From assembly GCA_026414125.1 (NCBI GenBank), contig JAOAJQ010000076.1:1-6437 (forward strand): a stretch of DNA of 6,437 nt, read 5' to 3'. The stretch is from Thermoproteota archaeon. Lineage in GTDB: Archaea; Thermoproteota; EX4484-205; JAAOZP01. The notes under the pieces were generated by a model. The model was not told where the DNA came from, ran no database searches, and was given only the letters and a program-made list of their open reading frames with translations. Each line of letters begins with the position of its first letter. The stretch's first letter is position 1. Shown here in pieces: positions 1 through 4,674 of the stretch. The position numbers were made by a program, and so were the translations under genes.

Positions 1-5
1 GGTTT

Positions 6-953
6 TTAGAATACTTTGCCAGCCTTCTCCAGGTTCTCCAAGCGCTGCCAGTTCCACTCAATCCAACTCTTAAGACGCTGCAACGCGTCAGCGTTCTTAG
101 GCTCGAGAAGATGACGAGTCCACCTCTGAATCTTCAGAAACTCTTCAACCGGCGTAGGCTTAGCAACCCTATAGTTAATCTTAAGCTGACCATCCTCAAC
201 CTCGTAAACCGGGAACAGCCTGGTTTCAACAGCCATCCGTGAAACCTTAACAGTCAACCTAGGCTCATAACGCCAGCCGAACTGACAGGGAGCAAGAATA
301 TGCAGAAACGCAGGACCCTGCTCACTATAGCTGACAGCCTTACGAATCTTGTTAACCATGTCACGCCAAAGCCAGAGGGTTGCAGTAGCAGCATAAGGAA
401 TATGGTGCGAAGCAACAATGCCAATCAAATCCTTCTTGTTCTCCTGCTTACCCGGAATCACCCTGCCAGCAGGACTTGTAGTGGTCGCAACACCTAAAGG
501 AGTAGCTCCAGATCGCTGGATACCAGTATTCATATACGCAAAATTATCATAACATAAATATATAATTTTTTCAAATCTTTCTAATGCTCCTGATATTGCT
601 CCTAGTCCTATGTCGAATGTTGAGCCGTCTCCTCCGAGCGCTATTACGGGGACTTTCTTTGCTCTTCCTTCTGCTGAGAGTTTTTCGAGTGCTGCTGCTA
701 TGCCTGATGCTACTGGCGCGTTGTTCTGGAAGAGCACGTGGACCCATGGTGTTTTCCATGCTGAGTACGGGTAGATTGATGTTCCGACTTCGACGCAGCC
801 TGTCGCGTTTACTATTATTGCTTCTGGGACGGCGAGCGTTACGATCTTGACGGTTATTGCTGGCCCGCATCCTGCGCAGAGTCTGTGTCCCGGCCTGAAT
901 TTTGAGTCTTCAGGCAGGTCTGATATTTTCGCTATTGGGTTTAGCTTGCTCAT
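6..953 (-). CDS. porB: 2-oxoacid (probably pyruvate):ferredoxin oxidoreductase, beta subunit
   Basis: This 315-residue protein is the thiamine-pyrophosphate-binding, cluster-carrying beta subunit of a cytoplasmic 2-oxoacid:ferredoxin oxidoreductase, which converts a 2-oxoacid plus CoA to acyl-CoA, CO2 and reduced ferredoxin. Visible features are GHRLCAGCG (Cys26, Cys29), TGC (Cys53) and APC (Cys223), matching the four [4Fe-4S] ligands of the family, the TPP/Mg motif GGDG at 107-110, and the conserved YDN...YMNTGIQRS stretch at 135-148. SYPY/SAWKTPW around 60-70 and GWRYEPRLTV around 227-235 are PorB-like. Length is normal. The ATG overlaps the porA stop (ATGA) and is preceded by GGTGA and GAGGAG, so the start is firm. 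The usual APCPTGW loop reads APCQFGW here. Codon use changes sharply inside the gene near 540-590 (see findings), yet the reading frame is intact. Pyruvate is the likeliest substrate from family resemblance; another 2-oxoacid is possible. Confidence 0.93.
   Translation of the reverse strand: MSKLNPIAKISDLPEDSKFRPGHRLCAGCGPAITVKIVTLAVPEAIIVNATGCVEVGTSIYPYSAWKTPWVHVLFQNNAPVASGIAAALEKLSAEGRAKKVPVIALGGDGSTFDIGLGAISGALERFEKIIYLCYDNFAYMNTGIQRSGATPLGVATTTSPAGRVIPGKQENKKDLIGIVASHHIPYAATATLWLWRDMVNKIRKAVSYSEQGPAFLHILAPCQFGWRYEPRLTVKVSRMAVETRLFPVYEVEDGQLKINYRVAKPTPVEEFLKIQRWTRHLLEPKNADALQRLKSWIEWNWQRLENLEKAGKVF
541..585. other. AT-only island inside porB at the codon-usage breakpoint
   Basis: Only 5 of these 45 bases are G or C, while the flanking coding sequence is near 50% GC. 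It encodes residues about 124-138 of PorB, where nearly every synonymous choice ends in A or T (TTT, ATT, TAT, TTA, TGT, GAT, AAT). On the minus strand it contains a TATA-like run (ATTATATATTTATG). It separates two halves of the gene with opposite third-position preference. Whether it is a functional element (internal promoter, unwinding site) or only a recombination or assembly scar cannot be told from the sequence. Confidence 0.6.
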
Positions 954-2146
954 TCTCCTCTCACCCCGTGGAAGTGGACCCTGTCTGTTTTACCCTTGTC
1001 TATGAGCTCCTTGCCTTTTCTGTAGATTTCTATGATTCCCTGTGTTGAGATGTCTCTTCCTCCGAGGCCGTATGTGAAGTCTATCATTTTAACGTTGCAG
1101 TTGGGGTATAGTGTTGCAGCGATGTCCTCGTAGACTGGGCCTGCTTTTGCTCCCGGGCTCACTACTTTCTCCATGATGATTATTCTTTTGAATCTTGAGA
1201 AGAGTTGCTCAGCCTCTTTAACTGGCCACGGCCTGTACTGTAGTATTCCTACGACCCCCGCTTTCTCGCCTGCTTCCCTTAGGGTTTTGACTGCGTGTCT
1301 GGCTGTTCCGACTGTGCTTCCCATTGCTACTATGCAGGTTTCCGCGTCGCTCGTCATGTATTCTTTCAAGGGCTTGTAGTTTCTTCCGGAGATCTCTCCG
1401 TATTTCTGGAAGACTTCTTTTATTACTTGTCTAGAGTTCTCCATAGCCTCGTACTGTTGTCTTTTGAACTCGAAGTAGGAGTCTTGAAGAGCCAGGACTC
1501 CGTAGCTTCGCGGGTTTTCCGGGTCTATTTTTGGCCCGGTTGTTCTCACTCCCAGGAATTCCCTGACGACATCGTCGTTTAAAGCGTAGAAGTTGGTTAT
1601 CGCGTGCGAGACTATGAAGCCGTCGTACGAGACTACGACTGGCAGGAGTACCCTAGGGTCTTCGGCGATTTTGAAAGCCATGATTGTAAGGTCGTAGGTT
1701 TCCTGCGCCTCCTCGCCGTTGAACATTATCCAGCCTGCGTCCCTCATTCCGAAGAAGTCCGAGTGGTCATTGTGAATGTTTATCGGTGCTGAGAGTGCTC
1801 TTGCCGCCAGTGCCATTACTATCGGCAGCCTTAATCCTGATGCTGCGTAGAGAGCCTCCCACATGTAGGCGAGGCCCTGGCTTGCTGTTGCTGTGAACGC
1901 TCTCGCCCCGGCTAGTGAGGCTCCTATTACTGCGGAGAGGGCGGAGTGTTCAGACTCCACGCTTATGAATTTCGCGTTCAGCTCGCCGTCGTTCACGTAT
2001 CTTGAAAGCGTTTCGACGACGAATGTTTGAGGGGTTATCGGGTAGGCGCTTATCACGTCAACATTAGCCTGTTTAACCGCGTAGGCTACAGCGTCGTTCC
2101 CGGTTAGCGCGATCCTGTGCTGCCTTGCTAAAGCTTCAGTCATCAT
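950..2146 (-). CDS. porA: 2-oxoacid (probably pyruvate):ferredoxin oxidoreductase, alpha subunit
   Basis: This 398-residue protein is the alpha subunit, which carries the pyrimidine-binding half of the TPP site and the substrate pocket. Family hallmarks in order are AYPITPQT at 34-41, the acidic SVESEHSA segment at 62-69 (catalytic-type Glu), TATASQGL at 85-92, RALSAPINI at 116-124 and EDPRVLLPVVVSYDGF around 162-177; GGRDIS near the C terminus is also typical. The length matches archaeal PorA (about 390-400). The gene starts one base after porD ends and overlaps porB by 4 bp, so it belongs to a gamma-delta-alpha-beta operon. Two ATG codons stand in tandem at 2146 and 2143. The GGAGGAGAT site ends 5 nt before the first and 8 nt before the second, so the true start could be the second. 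Codons rarely end in T, especially in the 3' half, as in the first part of porB. Confidence 0.94.
   Translation of the reverse strand: MMTEALARQHRIALTGNDAVAYAVKQANVDVISAYPITPQTFVVETLSRYVNDGELNAKFISVESEHSALSAVIGASLAGARAFTATASQGLAYMWEALYAASGLRLPIVMALAARALSAPINIHNDHSDFFGMRDAGWIMFNGEEAQETYDLTIMAFKIAEDPRVLLPVVVSYDGFIVSHAITNFYALNDDVVREFLGVRTTGPKIDPENPRSYGVLALQDSYFEFKRQQYEAMENSRQVIKEVFQKYGEISGRNYKPLKEYMTSDAETCIVAMGSTVGTARHAVKTLREAGEKAGVVGILQYRPWPVKEAEQLFSRFKRIIIMEKVVSPGAKAGPVYEDIAATLYPNCNVKMIDFTYGLGGRDISTQGIIEIYRKGKELIDKGKTDRVHFHGVRGE
954..965 (-). promoter_or_regulatory. Ribosome binding site for porB, inside the end of porA
   Basis: On the minus strand GGTGA (965-961) and GAGGAGA (960-954) lie directly before the porB ATG at 953. 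GGTGA at 7 nt spacing fits the archaeal 16S rRNA 3' end. Together with the ATGA stop/start overlap it supports coupled translation of alpha and beta subunits. Confidence 0.6.
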
Positions 2147-2147
2147 T

Positions 2148-2426
2148 CTAAATCTCCTCCGGAACCATCGTTATTGCCTTCTTTGGACACTCCTCGGCGC
2201 ATATGCCGCAGCCCTTGCAGTAGTCGTAGTCTATCTTGACCTCGTTCCCGTTTCTAATTATCGCGGGCTCAGGACAGTAGAGCCAGCATATTAGGCATCT
2301 CACGCACTTCTCGTAGTCTATGACTGGTTTCTCAACCCTCCAGTTGCCGGTCTTATACTTCTCACTTGTTCCGCCGGCGACGCTTCCACCCAGGTCTATC
2401 TCTCTCCAGGTTACGGTTGTGCTCAT
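2148..2426 (-). CDS. porD: 2-oxoacid (probably pyruvate):ferredoxin oxidoreductase, delta subunit (2[4Fe-4S] ferredoxin-like)
   Basis: This small protein of 92 residues is the electron-transfer subunit that passes electrons from the TPP-proximal cluster to external ferredoxin. It has two ferredoxin-type cluster motifs: Cys41-x2-Cys44-x2-Cys47-x3-Cys51-Pro and Cys70-x2-Cys73-x2-Cys76-x3-Cys80-Pro, enough for two [4Fe-4S] clusters. The N-terminal part (WREIDLGG, then TGNWRVEKPVIDYEKC) is the usual PorD lead-in. The ATG overlaps the porC stop (ATGA) and has a strong GAGGAGGTG site 8 nt upstream. It ends one base before porA. Its position between gamma and alpha, and its size, argue for PorD rather than a free ferredoxin. 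Confidence 0.93.
   Translation of the reverse strand: MSTTVTWREIDLGGSVAGGTSEKYKTGNWRVEKPVIDYEKCVRCLICWLYCPEPAIIRNGNEVKIDYDYCKGCGICAEECPKKAITMVPEEI
2152..2160 (-). promoter_or_regulatory. Ribosome binding site for porA, inside the end of porD
   Basis: GGAGGAGAT on the minus strand lies in the last codons of porD. Spacing is 5 nt to the ATG at 2146 and 8 nt to the ATG at 2143. The spacing seen for porD (8 nt) slightly favours the second ATG. Confidence 0.6.
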
Positions 2427-2998
2427 TGGGTCGCCACCTCCTCATATCCCCTCTTAAGCATTTTCACGTTGAGCTCCCCAACCCTGCCTGGAAACCTGGT
2501 TAAAAACAGTTTTTCAAGCGTCTCGAGCTTAACTATGCCCGTCAGCTTCACCAAGCCCCCTAGCACAGGCGTGTTGAAAACGTAGGCTCCGAAAACCTCC
2601 TTTGAGATCCTGGCGGCATCAACCACGCCCAGGGTCTTAATGTTTAAACCCAGTTTCCTCCTCAAGTCTCCAGGGTTTTTAGCCGAGTTGACTATTGCAA
2701 TACCCTCCGGCTTAAGACCAACGTAGACGCTTGGATCCTCAGCCAAGTAGGGGTCTATAACTGCCAGAATATCCGGCTCGTATACTGAAGAATGTATGTC
2801 TATTGGTTCCTCTGAGAACCGCGTGTAGCCCCTCACTGGTCCACCGGTCCTCTCTGGGCCGAAATCAGGGAAAGTCTGAATGTTTTTACCTTCTTCGAAG
2901 AGAGCTATGCCTATAAGCTGGTTTGCCAGGACTACTCCTTGGCCGCCCCTGCCGTGCCACCTTATTTCAACAATCCTGCTTGTTTTCACCATTCTCAT
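2423..2998 (-). CDS. porC: 2-oxoacid (probably pyruvate):ferredoxin oxidoreductase, gamma subunit
   Basis: This 191-residue protein is the gamma subunit, corresponding to the CoA-binding-region domain of fused oxidoreductases. The family motif GRGGQGVV is at 16-23, followed by FPDFGPERTGGPVRGYTRF at about 43-61, where most homologues have a GPERRGAPV-like sequence. NTPVLGGLVKLTGIV near 141-155 is also typical. It is the first gene of the operon and overlaps porD by 4 bp. Two in-frame ATG codons exist, at 2998 and 2992. A GAGG at 3005-3002 is only 3 nt from the first but 9 nt from the second, so initiation at 2992 (189 residues) is plausible; the family motif is unaffected. Its codons end often in G or T, unlike porA and the 5' part of porB. 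Confidence 0.92.
   Translation of the reverse strand: MRMVKTSRIVEIRWHGRGGQGVVLANQLIGIALFEEGKNIQTFPDFGPERTGGPVRGYTRFSEEPIDIHSSVYEPDILAVIDPYLAEDPSVYVGLKPEGIAIVNSAKNPGDLRRKLGLNIKTLGVVDAARISKEVFGAYVFNTPVLGGLVKLTGIVKLETLEKLFLTRFPGRVGELNVKMLKRGYEEVATQ
2435..2443 (-). promoter_or_regulatory. Ribosome binding site for porD, inside the end of porC
   Basis: GAGGAGGTG on the minus strand is a near-perfect match to the archaeal anti-Shine-Dalgarno sequence, 8 nt before the porD ATG at 2426. It shows that internal cistrons of this operon use leadered, SD-dependent initiation. Confidence 0.7.
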
Positions 2999-3026
2999 CA
3001 GCCTCGGGGAAGCTGGAAAACACTGA

Positions 3027-3034
3027 CTTATACA
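3027..3034 (-). promoter_or_regulatory. Candidate TATA box for the porCDAB operon
   Basis: On the minus strand TGTATAAG is centred about 32 nt before the porC ATG at 2998 and is preceded by a purine-rich GCAAAG that resembles a BRE. Archaeal transcription normally starts about 25 nt past the TATA centre, which would give a leader of only about 6-12 nt. This rests on pattern alone. Confidence 0.5.
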
Positions 3035-3098
3035 CTTTGCCCTAACGCTGGGCCTTTAGAGCGGAAAACGTTTAACCAATAATTCTCGTCAGGCAGGT

Positions 3099-3114
3099 TT
3101 TTAAGCTTTTAAGC
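3099..3114. repeat. Tandem 8-bp repeat TTTTAAGC x2 in the divergent intergenic region
   Basis: Two perfect head-to-tail copies of TTTTAAGC (3099-3106 and 3107-3114) lie between the porC and pfkB promoters, roughly midway in the 177-bp divergent spacer. The unit is TATA-like and could be an upstream promoter or a regulator site shared by both genes; the sequence does not decide. The rest of the spacer holds no convincing small ORF or RNA gene. Confidence 0.4.
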
Positions 3115-3141
3115 GGAGAGGTTACCTAATGCTAATAGCGG

Positions 3142-3148
3142 TTAAATA
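3142..3148 (+). promoter_or_regulatory. Candidate TATA box for the pfkB-family gene
   Basis: TTAAATA is centred 31 nt ahead of the ATG at 3176. With the usual archaeal spacing, transcription would begin within a few bases of the start codon, giving a leaderless or nearly leaderless mRNA, which fits the lack of a ribosome binding site before this ATG. Confidence 0.5.
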
Positions 3149-3175
3149 GGGGGCTTAGCTTGATTCTGCGTCTAA

Positions 3176-4072
3176 ATGTCTAGGAGGCCTCTCAGAATAG
3201 GCGTGATAGGTGCTTTAACGATAGACGTTAACGTGAGCCGGGGCGGGTCCTACAGTTATATGGGTGGGGGAGGATTCTACTCTTCGCTCAGCCTCTCCAG
3301 AATAGGTGTTGAAACAGTTCTCTTCACAGCCTACGGGCCGGATATGAACCCTGAGTGGGTTGAGAGTCTTAAGCGGAAGGGTGTTAAGGTTTACGCTACG
3401 GAGCTTGACAGAAGCATCCTGTTTGAAAACGTTTACCAAGGTAACTCTAGGCTTCAGAAGACGTCTGGAGAGCCTTCTAGAAAGATTGTTGTAGAAAGGA
3501 GCAAGCTCTCAGCTTTCGACGCCATCCATGTTACGCCTGTTTTAAACGAGGTCGACCACAGGGTTTTCAAGGAACTTGAGGAAGCAGGCTGCAAGGTTTC
3601 TATCGATGCGCAGGGGTTCATCAGGGCTAGTGGTGTCGATGGGCGTGTTCAACACGTTAAGAGAATGCTCTCGGAGGATGCTCTCAGCAGGATTAACTAT
3701 GTTCACATGAATGTTGACGAGCAGTTTTTCTTTCTGAATAGTGACGTTAAGGAGCTTTTTGAAATCAATCCAAAGATGATTGTTGAGCTGACTAACTCTG
3801 AACACGGCTCCATGGTTGTTTACAAGCAGGGATGTTTCTACATGCCTGTTTTCAATGTAGAGACGCTTGACCCGACTGGAGCCGGGGATGTCTACGCAGC
3901 TGTTTTCCTTGCGAAGCATCTTGAAACAGGAAGCCTAGTGGAGTCAAGCCTATACGCGTCAGCCTGTTCAAGCATTAAGGCTGAGAAAACAGGGCCCTTC
4001 TTCGACTTCAGCGTTAACGAGATTGAAGACAGGGTTAGAGAGCTGAAAAGGCTTATTGAAAATTTATATTAG
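3176..4072 (+). CDS. PfkB/ribokinase-family carbohydrate or nucleoside kinase, substrate unknown
   Basis: This 298-residue cytoplasmic kinase should phosphorylate a sugar, nucleoside or similar alcohol using ATP or ADP. The N terminus RIGVIGALTIDVNV (7-20) is the first beta strand of the fold, with the substrate-contacting Asp17 position, and is followed by the glycine run MGGGGFYSSLSLSRIG (about 28-43), a variant of the usual GG-x-A-x-N motif that lacks the Asn. The C-terminal signature DPTGAGDVYAAVF begins at residue 232 and supplies the anion hole (GAG) and the catalytic base Asp238. VELTNSEHGS around 203-212 corresponds to the TxGxxG nucleotide-site strand. Length is typical (290-320). 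There is no SD site; a TATA-like box 31 nt upstream suggests a leaderless message. A dCTP-deaminase-like gene follows after 21 nt, so a nucleoside substrate is a reasonable guess, but the sequence does not prove it. Confidence 0.85.
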   Translation: MSRRPLRIGVIGALTIDVNVSRGGSYSYMGGGGFYSSLSLSRIGVETVLFTAYGPDMNPEWVESLKRKGVKVYATELDRSILFENVYQGNSRLQKTSGEPSRKIVVERSKLSAFDAIHVTPVLNEVDHRVFKELEEAGCKVSIDAQGFIRASGVDGRVQHVKRMLSEDALSRINYVHMNVDEQFFFLNSDVKELFEINPKMIVELTNSEHGSMVVYKQGCFYMPVFNVETLDPTGAGDVYAAVFLAKHLETGSLVESSLYASACSSIKAEKTGPFFDFSVNEIEDRVRELKRLIENLY

Positions 4073-4093
4073 TGTCCCTGAGCGTAAAGGCTG

Positions 4094-4621
4094 ATGAGTA
4101 TACTGGGGAAAAGCGAGCTGCTGAAAATGGTGAAGAGACTGCCGATAATTCATCCGTTCGACGAGAAATATATGGATGGAGACGGGTATGTTTTAACGGT
4201 TATGGAGGACGTTAAGCTTCAATATCTTGAGCATAAGAACGTGATATCTAACGAAATAGTTTTCACACCGCCGAACATTGTCGCACACCTCACTGCTAAA
4301 AGCCGTTACGGCAGAGCAGGCCTGTCCTTTTTAAACGCGGCAAAGGTTCACAGCGGCTTCGTCGGAAGGCTTGCACTGGAGATTGTGAACCTGAACAACG
4401 AGAGGGAGCCTGTGGTTGTTAAAAAGGGAGACCCCTTCATGCATATAGAGTTCATAACCAGAGTTGGAGAACCCTCTCCCTACGAGGGCGAGTATCAGTT
4501 TCAATACATGACCAGCAAGGAAATAAACTTCTATCTGCCCTATCTCAGAAAGGTTTTCAAGAAGGATTTCGAGACGCTAGCATCAAAGTGGAGGCTGAAG
4601 GAAAAGCTGAAAAACCAGTAG
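4094..4621 (+). CDS. dCTP deaminase/dUTPase-fold protein with a diverged active site
   Basis: This 175-residue protein belongs to the trimeric dCTP deaminase/dUTPase superfamily, whose members deaminate dCTP or hydrolyse dUTP to feed dTMP synthesis. Recognisable parts are IIHPFDEKYMDGDGYVLTV (18-36), VFTPPNIVAHLTAKSRYGRAGL (56-77), HSGFVGRLALEIVNL (86-100), the GDPFMHIEF strand (112-120) and YEGEYQFQ near 130. By hand alignment with E. coli Dcd, Ser70, Arg74 and Glu96 match catalytic Ser111, Arg115 and Glu138, whereas the HRID motif reads AKVH, so the conserved Asp128 is His86 and Arg126 is Lys84. The protein may be active with changed specificity, or a non-canonical paralogue. It lies 21 nt after the kinase gene, with only a weak AAAGG before the ATG, and is probably co-transcribed with it. 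I leave the symbol blank because dcd versus dut activity is unresolved. Confidence 0.8.
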   Translation: MSILGKSELLKMVKRLPIIHPFDEKYMDGDGYVLTVMEDVKLQYLEHKNVISNEIVFTPPNIVAHLTAKSRYGRAGLSFLNAAKVHSGFVGRLALEIVNLNNEREPVVVKKGDPFMHIEFITRVGEPSPYEGEYQFQYMTSKEINFYLPYLRKVFKKDFETLASKWRLKEKLKNQ

Positions 4622-4667
4622 CCGGTTTAAGTTAATCCTTATTAACCCAGTTCCGCTTCAAAACCGG
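4622..4667. repeat. Nested inverted repeats between the dCTP-deaminase-like gene and argS
   Basis: An outer pair CCGGTTT (4622-4628) and AAACCGG (4661-4667) encloses a perfect inner dyad GTTAAT-CCTT-ATTAAC (4631-4646). The whole 53-bp spacer is occupied by this arrangement, beginning one base after the upstream stop codon. It could fold as a 3'-end hairpin in the upstream mRNA, or act as an operator at the argS promoter. There is no following T-run, so a classical terminator is less likely. Confidence 0.5.
4638..4646 (+). promoter_or_regulatory. Candidate TATA box for argS
   Basis: CTTATTAAC is centred about 33 nt ahead of the argS ATG at 4675, the same geometry as the box before the kinase gene, and would give a leader of only a few bases. 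It coincides with the right half of the perfect dyad at 4631-4646, so a protein bound there would compete with TBP. Confidence 0.4.
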
Positions 4668-4674
4668 TTGTAGA

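Noticed and set aside
540..590. Replication origin, because third-position skew flips here around an AT-rich stretch
   Set aside because: The skew does not persist: porC further right on the same strand again uses G/T-ending codons, and the site lies within an intact conserved gene with no origin repeats visible.
571..870. Open frames on both strands over the 5' part of porB, including a Leu/Arg-rich plus-strand frame at 584-850
   Set aside because: They lie opposite or out of frame with a clearly conserved PorB segment, have low-complexity translations, and exist because the A/C-ending codon choice removes stops from other frames.
1173..1792. Several plus-strand open frames opposite porA
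   Set aside because: No recognisable domain, no ribosome site or promoter, and fully covered by the conserved porA gene.
4085..4150. C/D-box small RNA overlapping the start at 4094 (TGATGA, then CTGA and TGGTGAA)
   Set aside because: Spacing between the C-like and D'-like boxes is about twice the usual guide length, and no final CTGA box follows; the motif is explained by the start-codon context.
4622..4667. Intrinsic terminator after the dCTP-deaminase-like gene
   Set aside because: The inverted repeats are not followed by a T-run, and the inner stem is AT-rich; a regulatory dyad is at least as likely.
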